64,000 nt of DNA, from positions 62,001-126,000 of the forward strand of contig CADAJN010000002.1 of the NCBI GenBank assembly GCA_902788365.1, written 5' to 3'. Source of the stretch: an uncultured Pseudomonadota bacterium. GTDB taxonomy: Bacteria; Pseudomonadota; Alphaproteobacteria; RF32; CAG-239. A program made the position numbers and the translations under genes. Under the pieces are notes generated by a model. That model was not told where the DNA came from, did not search any database, and saw nothing but the letters and a program-made list of their open reading frames with translations. The stretch's first letter is position 1. Every line of letters starts with the position of its first letter. Positions 1-8,700 of this stretch are shown piece after piece.

Positions 1-40
1 TTACACTTTATAATAAAAGAACTGTAAGGAGGTTAATGTC

Positions 41-1129
41 ATGAAAAAACACGCAAATAAACTTATGATTTTGGCTTTGGCGAGCATGATGTTAACCGCT
101 GCGCCAAGAACGGCGAATGCTTTGATTCCATTGCCGTCAATAGACTTTTCGCGTATTGCCGAAAACGTGAAAAAGACCATCAGTCAAATTACCGAAATCA
201 AAGCGGAAATTGACAGTAATTTAATGATATTGCGCGAAATTCAAAATGGCGGCTATGGCGCAGCCGCCGGAATGTTGTTTTCTAAGATTGAACGCGGCGA
301 TTATGATCGCCTGACCGGTAATGTGAAAGGCTTAAAAGAAAGTTATGATGTGAATTTGACCGAGGCAAAAGGTTTTGCCGCGGCGCGCAAAGAATGTAAA
401 CAGCGTGCAAAAAAAGCGCAAGATGACGCACTGGAAAAATATAAACAGGAATGCAACAGTGATAAGAAAACTGCCGATGAGTTAAAACAATGCATGGAAG
501 ATGTGAAAAAAGCTCTAAAGGAGATTGCCAAGAAAGAATTAAAAATTTGCGAAGAAGAATTTAATAAGAAAACCGGTGAAGCAATTGCTCAAATTCGCAA
601 GGATAATCGTGATAAGGCAGCAGCTAAAGCCGCTGAGGAAAATAAAGAAAAAGGCGGCAAAGTTAAATTTAAGAATGTTTACAGCTGGGTGAAAGGTGCC
701 AACATTTCAAATGCAGTTAATCAGGTAAACAACGGCGGCAGCGTTGGCAACATTGTTAAAAGTGTCGGCTCGTCGGCAGGCTCAATCATCGGTTCCAGCG
801 GTGATGGCGAAACCAGTCAGTTTATTCAAGGAGCCGGTAACATTATCGGCGGCGCCAGCAATGTGGCAGGTCAGGGTGGCAGCTTTAAAGATGTTGTTAC
901 AAATGCCGCCAATAACAGCGATATCAACAGCGGCTTGAATAATATGAATGCCGCCAATCAAGCGGCTGTGAATAAAGCAAAGCAAGAGGAAGAAGCACAA
1001 AAAGCAGCCGAAGCCGCTGCCGCAGCAGAGTTGGAACGCCAGCGCCAAGAAGCTGCTAAATATATGGAAGAATTGCAAAAACAAAGAGAAAATGGCTGGG
1101 CCGGCTTCTTTACCCATCAGGGCAAATAA
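41..1129 (+). CDS. Secreted coiled-coil protein, first gene of the T4SS cluster in the window
   Basis: 362 residues, start supported by AAGGAGG eight bases upstream. An N-terminal signal peptide (hydrophobic stretch about residues 9-24, ending at TANA) predicts periplasmic export. Residues about 40-210 are helical and highly charged with several cysteines. Residues about 220-310 are rich in Gly, Asn and Ser. The C-terminal 45 residues form a charged helix with the run LERQRQE. The same layout and the same LERQRQE tail occur in the protein at 3162-4451, so the two are probably distant paralogues. The helical N-terminal region after the signal peptide is loosely like VirB5/TrbJ pilus-tip proteins, but I cannot assign that family with confidence. 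It is followed after 16 bases by the next gene and is co-directional with virB8-virB11, suggesting a system-specific periplasmic or surface component. Confidence 0.8.
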   Translation: MKKHANKLMILALASMMLTAAPRTANALIPLPSIDFSRIAENVKKTISQITEIKAEIDSNLMILREIQNGGYGAAAGMLFSKIERGDYDRLTGNVKGLKESYDVNLTEAKGFAAARKECKQRAKKAQDDALEKYKQECNSDKKTADELKQCMEDVKKALKEIAKKELKICEEEFNKKTGEAIAQIRKDNRDKAAAKAAEENKEKGGKVKFKNVYSWVKGANISNAVNQVNNGGSVGNIVKSVGSSAGSIIGSSGDGETSQFIQGAGNIIGGASNVAGQGGSFKDVVTNAANNSDINSGLNNMNAANQAAVNKAKQEEEAQKAAEAAAAAELERQRQEAAKYMEELQKQRENGWAGFFTHQGK

Positions 1130-1145
1130 CCAGAGGAGATGAACT

Positions 1146-1799
1146 ATGATGCGAATATCGGCAAAATTTAAAATATTACGCCTCATCTCACTGAGTTTGC
1201 TTTTGCTGGGTGCGGCTCATGTGGCTTCGGCAGAAGATAAGCCGAAAGAAGAAAAGGTAGATGTGACCAAATATAGCGGCACATATAACGGTAAACAGGT
1301 GATACCGAATACAATGGCGATTTTCTGCCAGATGGGCGGCCCGGTTATGGTGGGTGAGGAAAAAGCCACCATCGGTAAAAAAGAAGTTTCCGGTGCGACA
1401 GCCGTAAAAGCTTGTTTGCGCAAAATGTTAAAGAAAATGCTGAATGCGGATCCGCAAACGCGTGACGAGGGTAATAAAGATTGGAAAGTCATTACTCAAG
1501 AGCAAATTATCCAACTTACGCCGGAAACATTGGCTAAAAGTGTGGTTGTAAATGATTATACCAAAAATCAGGAAACAATGGAGGCCAGTGAAATAGCGCT
1601 CAAGGACGATCACTCGGATAACGTGGGGCATGCTTCGGTAACCTCCAATATGACAGATGTTATTAACAGCTTGCGCTCGTTGTATGCTGAGGAAGTTAAA
1701 TATACGGTGCTCAGCACATTGTCCTCGGTAACATATTTGCCGATAGAAGAAGACGATGCCGAAGAAGATAAAAAAGACAACAAAGACGATAAAAAATAG
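1146..1799 (+). CDS. Exported protein, paralogue of the next gene
   Basis: 217 residues. GAGGAG lies just upstream of a double ATG (1146 or 1149). A signal peptide (about residues 1-29, ending ASAE) predicts export. The mature part begins with a YSGTYNGKQVIPNTMAIFC segment that matches YSGIYQGKHVIPDSMAIYC in the next gene, and both share a later segment around TDVINSLRSLYAEEVKY / TDVINSTRALLAEEMKY. The two cysteines at equivalent sites are conserved (FC..., KAC/KKC). The tail is very acidic and lysine-rich. I do not recognise the family. Its place inside the T4SS operon suggests an accessory periplasmic component. It could equally be a substrate. Confidence 0.8.
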   Translation: MMRISAKFKILRLISLSLLLLGAAHVASAEDKPKEEKVDVTKYSGTYNGKQVIPNTMAIFCQMGGPVMVGEEKATIGKKEVSGATAVKACLRKMLKKMLNADPQTRDEGNKDWKVITQEQIIQLTPETLAKSVVVNDYTKNQETMEASEIALKDDHSDNVGHASVTSNMTDVINSLRSLYAEEVKYTVLSTLSSVTYLPIEEDDAEEDKKDNKDDKK

Positions 1800-1808
1800 G
1801 AGCGGGAG

Positions 1809-3116
1809 ATGACTGAAATGCGAAAAATATCAAAATTAAGCAGAAACATCTGTCTGAGCTTGCTCTTATTAAGTGCGGCAGGTGCAACAATTTATCCGGC
1901 GCTGGCGGAAGAAGCCGCAAAAGAAGATCCGAAAGACGTGGAATACAGCGGTATATATCAAGGCAAACATGTTATTCCTGACTCAATGGCTATTTACTGC
2001 AAAACCGATGGCGAAACCATGGTAATTGAGCAGATGACCAAAAATGAAAAAGAAGCGGATAAAACAAAATCATCTGCTTTGAAAAAATGTCTGGATAAAA
2101 TTATTACACAAATTCATCACAAAGAGGCAATTACGCGTGCCGAAGGTGTTAAAGAATTTCAAATTATATTGCAAGAACAGCGAGCACAGATGATGACGGA
2201 AGCGGTCAGTAAGAGTGCGACAATGTCAACCTATTCCAAAGAAAAACAACAAACCATAGCCGCTGCCGGCGAAGGGCAAACGAATGTGGAAGATTCAACA
2301 GCTCTTGCCAACGTGGATAATAATTTAACTGATGTTATCAACAGCACACGTGCGCTTTTGGCCGAAGAGATGAAATATATTGCGCTTGAGGGCTTAAACA
2401 GTGTGGATCCGGCAGTGCTGATGACCGAAGAAGAAAAAGAAAAACAAGAGAGCAAAGAAGGCGAGCAAGATCCGACAAACTTGACTGTTGTTAAAACCCA
2501 TGTTGAGGGCAAAGAAGACGATACAGAAACTTCAAGTAGCGGAGATACCGGTGATGACGCCGATGATGCCGATACTAATTATCAGGAAGATCCGAATGCT
2601 GTGCCGGCCGGCAACGAACAGGAAGGCGAACAGGAAACGGAAAACTATGTTAATGAAGAAATCAGAGGCGAATATGACCCGACTACAGGGCAATGTATTG
2701 TCAACGGCAAACCGGAAAAATGCCAAGACGGCTTATATACATACGGCAACCAAAAAATGCTTTGCTTTGATGACGGCACCTGTGCAGCCTACATCGACGA
2801 TGTAGAAGTGGTCGGCGATGCTTCAAAATCAAAAGAAGCGGAAAAACTCTTACAAGAAGCGGAACAAGCGAAAAAAGCTATGCAGGATAAAGAGCAAATT
2901 GTTGCAAAATATAGCGCAGAATATGAGGCTCTTCGTAATAAATATATTAAAAACGGAGATATCTCTGGTGTTGTTTACATTGAAAACATGACACCGGAAG
3001 ACCAGCAAGAGTATATGCGGATTAAAAATAGCTATGAAGCGGCATTTCAAGAGTATGAAGAAGCGTATAAAACTTTCTCAAATTTAGTGGATCAGGCAAA
3101 AGCAAAGATGCAATAA
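1809..3116 (+). CDS. Exported protein, longer paralogue of preceding gene
   Basis: 435 residues. The start may be 1809 (GGAG six bases upstream) or the ATG at 1818, which gives a more usual signal peptide. A hydrophobic signal segment ends near ALAEEA. The first 200 mature residues parallel the preceding gene (YSG.Y.GK.VIP..MAI.C, then TDVINS...AEE.KY). It then adds an acidic low-complexity linker (about 215-285), a cysteine-containing segment around EYDPTTGQCIVNGKPEKC and MLCFDDGTC (about 295-330), and a C-terminal coiled coil. The Cys-rich insert resembles a small disulfide-stabilised domain of the type often found in exported Bacteroidota and Alphaproteobacteria proteins, but I cannot name it. 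The duplication plus extension suggests diversification of a T4SS accessory subunit. Confidence 0.8.
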   Translation: MTEMRKISKLSRNICLSLLLLSAAGATIYPALAEEAAKEDPKDVEYSGIYQGKHVIPDSMAIYCKTDGETMVIEQMTKNEKEADKTKSSALKKCLDKIITQIHHKEAITRAEGVKEFQIILQEQRAQMMTEAVSKSATMSTYSKEKQQTIAAAGEGQTNVEDSTALANVDNNLTDVINSTRALLAEEMKYIALEGLNSVDPAVLMTEEEKEKQESKEGEQDPTNLTVVKTHVEGKEDDTETSSSGDTGDDADDADTNYQEDPNAVPAGNEQEGEQETENYVNEEIRGEYDPTTGQCIVNGKPEKCQDGLYTYGNQKMLCFDDGTCAAYIDDVEVVGDASKSKEAEKLLQEAEQAKKAMQDKEQIVAKYSAEYEALRNKYIKNGDISGVVYIENMTPEDQQEYMRIKNSYEAAFQEYEEAYKTFSNLVDQAKAKMQ

Positions 3117-3161
3117 ACGTTGTGGAAAAATTGGCAAGAATGAACTAAAAGGAGGCGGAAA

Positions 3162-4451
3162 ATGAATAAACAGTTAGGAATTTTGCTTAGCGCAGTATTT
3201 TTTCTGCTTCCGTGTGCGGTAAAAGCGGATAGAGACTTTGGTTCCATTTTTCCGGATAAGTTGTCAACCGTTGAAGAAGAGGTTAATAAAGTTTTGAAGC
3301 AATATACGAATATTCAGGTTCATATTCAGGAATTTCGTAATAATCGCGATATATTGAATACGCTTAAAGATAAAGCCAAACAGGAAATTGCCGCTCGCAA
3401 GGCCAAACTTATTCAAACCGTGCGGGCGCAGACAGTGTCATTGAAAGGTATTGGCTCTAATTTAAATATGGGCGACTTTGTCGGTGCCGATTTAGTAGCG
3501 GCAACCAGAAGTAAATATACCAAGAAGAAAGATGCTAAGAAAGATTTTGAAAAAGTAAAAGAACATCAGAGCGAAATGAATAAAATGTTGGTAGAAAATG
3601 TGGCAACTTTATACGCACGTGCTTTGGTTAGACGTTATGAAATGCAAGAAGACGAAAGTAAGGCTTTAGAAAAAGAAGCGGATGAAACTGCGGAAACCCT
3701 AAAAAACGCACAATTACCAACCATTAAACAGGCATATGTCAAAGTTAAAAACCGCGCTAACGGGCGTTGGAAAACCATTTTGCAATCAACAGCAGACTTT
3801 AAGGGGTTGATCATTAACGGTGTTATTGCCGAAAATACCATTTCCAGTGAAGAAGAAGCCGAATCTGAATTGGAAAAAGCCGCACAAGAGCAAGAGCAGG
3901 CAAATAAAGATAATAAAGCAGAGGAAGTTACAATAAAAGTAAAAGGTCCGACGGTTGGTCAATTGATGGATTTAGGCTCTAAAGGAATTCAAGATATCAA
4001 TACAAATAATTGGTGGCAAATGATTGATGATGCCGGTGGTTCGTATGGTATTATCAGTGGCGAACAATCAGACTTGAGTTCTATGTTACGAGCCGGTGCC
4101 GGTGCCGTGGCCAATGCCGGTCGCAGCGGAACGAACGGTAACTGGGCCGGTGCTTTAAATTCGTTGGCTCAAGGCGCAGGCTCAATCGGTAATACCAGTG
4201 GCACATCAGAATTAAAAGATATTGCCAATGCCGCATCCGGTGCGGCCGGATTAGCTCAGGGCGGAGGAAATACAAACACCACAATAGATAATATAACGAA
4301 AGTTGTTTCCGGCGCTTCCGGACAAGAAACCAATCAGGCAGATTTGGAAAGACAGCGTCAGGAAGATGAGCTAAGAAAGAAAATTGCCGATGATTGGCAA
4401 AAGGCAATGGAAGATGCAATGAAAGACACAGAAAGTTTAAAGGCACATTAA
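3162..4451 (+). CDS. Secreted coiled-coil protein, VirB5-like layout
   Basis: 429 residues, start set by AAGGAGG nine bases upstream. The signal peptide ends near VKADRD. The mature N-terminus (about 25-100) is a long amphipathic helix region with repeated Val/Glu/Asn positions, as seen in VirB5/TrbJ-like proteins. Charged helices follow to about 270, then a Gly/Ala/Asn/Ser-rich region (about 295-385), then a charged terminal helix starting DLERQRQE. This matches the order of parts in the protein at 41-1129. Function is inferred only from position: a periplasmic or extracellular T4SS subunit is most likely. No catalytic motif is visible. Confidence 0.8.
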   Translation: MNKQLGILLSAVFFLLPCAVKADRDFGSIFPDKLSTVEEEVNKVLKQYTNIQVHIQEFRNNRDILNTLKDKAKQEIAARKAKLIQTVRAQTVSLKGIGSNLNMGDFVGADLVAATRSKYTKKKDAKKDFEKVKEHQSEMNKMLVENVATLYARALVRRYEMQEDESKALEKEADETAETLKNAQLPTIKQAYVKVKNRANGRWKTILQSTADFKGLIINGVIAENTISSEEEAESELEKAAQEQEQANKDNKAEEVTIKVKGPTVGQLMDLGSKGIQDINTNNWWQMIDDAGGSYGIISGEQSDLSSMLRAGAGAVANAGRSGTNGNWAGALNSLAQGAGSIGNTSGTSELKDIANAASGAAGLAQGGGNTNTTIDNITKVVSGASGQETNQADLERQRQEDELRKKIADDWQKAMEDAMKDTESLKAH

Positions 4452-4483
4452 TGTTCGCGGTAAACAGATAAAGGAGATGAAAA

Positions 4484-5752
4484 ATGAAGAAAGTTAATAT
4501 AGCAATAGCAACAGCCATCATCTTATCTGTCACATTATTTGTGCCGGAAGCATCAGCCATTCATAAACTGGGATTTTGGGACCCGATTGTTGACTTTGCG
4601 CACAAGGTGCAAAAAGTTAAAGAAAAAGTAGAAGAGAAGTATACGGCTGTTTTGGAAAAGCAAAATGAAAAAATTAAAAAAGCAACCGGTGCCGAAGGCG
4701 CGGCTTTGTTTAAAGCTGTTGTGCCGCAAAATTTGGGGGATATGAGAAAAGGTATTGTGCAGAAATTGTTGGCCGGCGAATGGGATTTTAATAGCTTATT
4801 GAAAGGGGCATTACCGAATCTGGCCAATATGAAATTAGACTGGGCTTCGTTTAAACAACTGTCACAGGATTATGATCGTGCGTTAAAAGCGGAAAAACTG
4901 GCCAAAGATAAGGAAATTGATGCCGAATTAACCAAGCTTTATGCCGAGGTAAATTTATATCAGCAACAAAAAGATGTTTATAATTTGGATGAATTGCAAC
5001 AGTTGCTGGTGGAAAATCCGAATGATGATAAATTGGAAGAATATGCGCAGAAAATTGCAGCATTGGAAGAGCAAAAAAGCACGAATGTCAATCCGACAGC
5101 AAAAAAATTTGAAAACGAAATGGCTGATTTGAATAAGAAAATTCGCGAAAACAACAAAGAAATTATGGATATGCAGATGTATAAGGACTTGACATCCAAA
5201 ACAGATGATATGATTTCCGGTTTATTCAGTAAAAAAACCGACGATGCTGATACCAAAGATTTGTATAATCAGAATATTGCCAAGCTGTTTTTGGGTAAAT
5301 ATGAGTTGGTAAATGCCGAAAATGTCAGCCGCATTATGAAAAATCGTAAACAAGAATATTATAATGCGGTGATAAATATGTTGGAAGTTGCACTTGAAGG
5401 CGATGGACATACCATGAAAATTGCCGATGATTCACAAAATATGAAAGAAGCCATGACAGAGGTGGCAGAAGGTAACTATGGTGCAAAAGATATGGAAATC
5501 GGAACAGATATTGAAACAGCTAAAGCGGCTGCACGATATATGCAGTTGTTACTTGCCAAATTACGTTTGGACACTACACGCACACTGCAAAGCTGGACAG
5601 ATTATTACAAGTTGAAAGATTATTCAAAATATACGAAAAATGAAATTCTGTTCAGCTTAGATGACTATATTTTGAATGACAGTAAAATTGCACGAATTAA
5701 AGGTTTGGCCAAGGATAAGGCTCAAGACGCAATAAATAATTTTAAGTTTTAG
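4484..5752 (+). CDS. Secreted helical protein of the T4SS cluster
   Basis: 422 residues, start supported by AAGGAGATG with normal spacing. The signal peptide (about residues 1-25) ends EASA. The rest is almost wholly helical and lysine/glutamate-rich with heptad-like stretches (about 30-70, 130-250 and 370-420) and no cysteine. I see no known domain. It lies 32 bases after the preceding gene and 9 bases before the next, so it is almost certainly co-transcribed. The very basic and acidic composition is shared with its neighbours, which argues that all six exported proteins belong to one machine. Confidence 0.8.
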   Translation: MKKVNIAIATAIILSVTLFVPEASAIHKLGFWDPIVDFAHKVQKVKEKVEEKYTAVLEKQNEKIKKATGAEGAALFKAVVPQNLGDMRKGIVQKLLAGEWDFNSLLKGALPNLANMKLDWASFKQLSQDYDRALKAEKLAKDKEIDAELTKLYAEVNLYQQQKDVYNLDELQQLLVENPNDDKLEEYAQKIAALEEQKSTNVNPTAKKFENEMADLNKKIRENNKEIMDMQMYKDLTSKTDDMISGLFSKKTDDADTKDLYNQNIAKLFLGKYELVNAENVSRIMKNRKQEYYNAVINMLEVALEGDGHTMKIADDSQNMKEAMTEVAEGNYGAKDMEIGTDIETAKAAARYMQLLLAKLRLDTTRTLQSWTDYYKLKDYSKYTKNEILFSLDDYILNDSKIARIKGLAKDKAQDAINNFKF

Positions 5753-5761
5753 GAGGGCAAA

Positions 5762-8700
5762 ATGAGAAAATTGGTCTATAAAATATTTTTGGTGTTACTT
5801 TGCATCTCCTATGCACATACGTCAAAGGCGTTTGTGTGGTTTGACTATACGCCGCTGATTCCGGTGGCACCGCAAATTTGCGCCATGTGCACACCTTCGG
5901 CGATTACCGAGGTGGCAACAGCTATTGACCAAGTTGAACAAATGCGGCAAAAATTTGAAAAATATAAAGATATCAGTAAAATCAAGCAAGCACTGGTATC
6001 GTATGCCACAGGCATAGGGGTAACCGTCTTTAATAATTTGCGGCAAAAATTGACTTCTAAAAATAAAGTGGTTTCAACATCTATTCTGTTAGATAAAAAG
6101 ATGAAAGTTAATCTGAACAGTGCAGATGAAGTCAAAGACGTAATGAAAGATCGTTTTCTCCAGTATCCGAGCAAGAAAAACAGCATCAAGGCAATGTATC
6201 AAGCTCAGGGTGAACAGCTAAAAATTGATACTACCATTGAGGTTTATGTAACGGTTCGTAAATTGGAAAAAGAACTCAATGAGCAGTTGGTTGAATTGGA
6301 TAAAATTGAAAAATGTATTGTTGGCGGACAAGATTGCAGCGGACTCGGCATGGAACAATATAACTGTCAAAAAGACGGCCAAGAAGATGAAGTGTGCTTA
6401 TGGAACAATAATTTGAAAGTGGCAAACATATATGATTCTATTATGCGCAATATTGAATATTTGGGTATATTGGAAGCCCAATATCAGGCAGTGATGGCCA
6501 TTGGCAGACGGCCGGAAATATTGGAATATATTGAAGAAGAAACTAAAGAAAAAAAATCGTCGGCTATAGAGATTATTCCAACGCAGGATTTTGCTCGTCA
6601 AGAAATCAGCTGGCAAATGAGTTTTGCTCAGCAGATTGCAGCTGATGACAATAGATATGCCGAAGATTGGTTTGAAGGTAATGAGAAAAAAGAAGCGGTG
6701 GTAACCGAGGATGGTTTTGAAATGATGGACGGCACCGGCGGTTTTGAAGGCGCAATGGCCGGAAAGAAGGAGGATTTTCTTGCCTTGCCGATTATTGAAA
6801 AAGCTTCAGAGCAGGCCGAGATGGCTAAACGCGCACATAATATGAAACAAAATTTGCGTGGCGCTAAAAAAGTTTTTGATTCGTATGAAGATATGCTGAA
6901 ATATCACGATAAAATTGTGGAAAATTTACGGATATCCGAAAAATGTATTCAAAATTATATGCGCGAATACTATCAAAATCCGCTGAAGTCTTGGGTAGGC
7001 AAAGATTGCGGTTATTACAACCAAAATATTTATTGCCACTATTCACCGGAAAAGAGCATAAAAGATAAACAGCCGAGCAAAGGTATGTTAGATATTGCCT
7101 GTCCGGGTATGGAAAAATATAAATGCTATCTGTTGGAAATGACCGATACCAGTGAGAGATTCGGACTTTCCGGCTATACATTGGGTTTATATTTGGAAGC
7201 CAGAAAACAAGAAGCATTGCAAGACCAAGATGCCTATCTGTTGGAAGATGAGGGAATTTCAAATAAAATTGCCGAAGATTCATCGGTAAACAATCAAGGA
7301 TATATCACGACATTAGACAGAGAAACATCAAGCGATGATCCAAATGATGAAACAAATGCTTCATCGCAAGATGATATTGACAGAGCGGCAAATGCTGATA
7401 GAGACAGCTATGATGCCGGCACAGCGCGTGCTTCAATGAAAAAACCTTCGTTGGAAGAAAGCATGGAAGCAGAGGCGCGAAAAAACGGCCTGCTGAACTG
7501 GACCATCGGTGCAGTTGTTTCCAAAGCCATGGTTGATGATTTGCACGGCGCACCGTTCAGTTTTGGTGCTAAGAAAAACAACTTTCCGCTATGGAACGAC
7601 CAGCAAGAGTTTTATGACCAATACATTGACGGCAAATATGAAAATATTAAAGAATATTTTGAAAAAGAACCGTTTACCGATATTTTACTGGAAGTGGCTC
7701 ATCAAATAAATGCCGAATATGAATATGAAGAAGATCCGCTAAAGGATTTGAGGGTTGAAGACAGTGAAGCTCTGAAAGATCTTGAAGATGAAGTTGATGA
7801 TGAAATCAAAAAAGATGAACAAAGAATCAGCGAAATTGATAAGGCAATAGCGGCAGAAAAGAAAGAGTTAGCTGTCATCAGTAAGAAATATAAAGATTTG
7901 ATTAAAAACAAACGTCAGAAGATTGAAGAGGCATATAGTCGTTTGGATGATTATAGCGCAAAATTGGACGAGGCTCAGAAGGCCTATAATGATGCCAATG
8001 AAAGAGTCCGCGGCTCTAAACAAACAACTCCGCGTAATACCGAGGGAATTGAAATCGGTGAAGAAATGTATGCCGATCGTTCGGAAAGTTTGAAAAGCGA
8101 TAAGCCGTCGCCGATTGATGAAGATTTCTCGGATAACAATAAAGCCAATGAAGAAACCGGTAGCAAAGGTTTGGCAGACCGAGGCACGGCAAAAATTAAT
8201 GTGGAAACCAATCAGGCAAAGGTAACTCAAACCGAGCAGGAAATTAAGCAACTCAAAAAAGATATTGAAAAATTGCGCAGCGAATATGTGCGGGCATACA
8301 GCAATAAGCTGTCGGAAAAGAAACAGCAGATTGATATGGCTGTGGCACAACGGCGCGAAGAAGGACTGACTTCATTTATTGCCGGCAGAAGTGGGGATAT
8401 TATTGCGCTCTCTGCGGCACAAAGTGCTTTACAATGTGTGCGTCAATATGCGGTGAAAAAAGTTGACGAGGCAATGGAAAAAATTAAAGAAATGCAAGAT
8501 TCCTATGAGATTTATTCTCCGTCAAATATCGGGAAAGTGCGTAATATTCATAATAATATGATAAAAGAAATCACGCAAGATATGGATATTGAAGAAGTTC
8601 TCAAAAGTTCGGATTGCAACTTAGATCAAGATATTTTGGACATTGTTATGCAAAGCTCAATGATTGAAGCAATGAGTGAAATATTTGCACAATTATGCAA

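Noticed and set aside
7868..8350. Reverse-strand frame of 160 codons inside the 1,460-residue gene
   Set aside because: It is the antisense shadow of a coiled-coil segment with no start signal.
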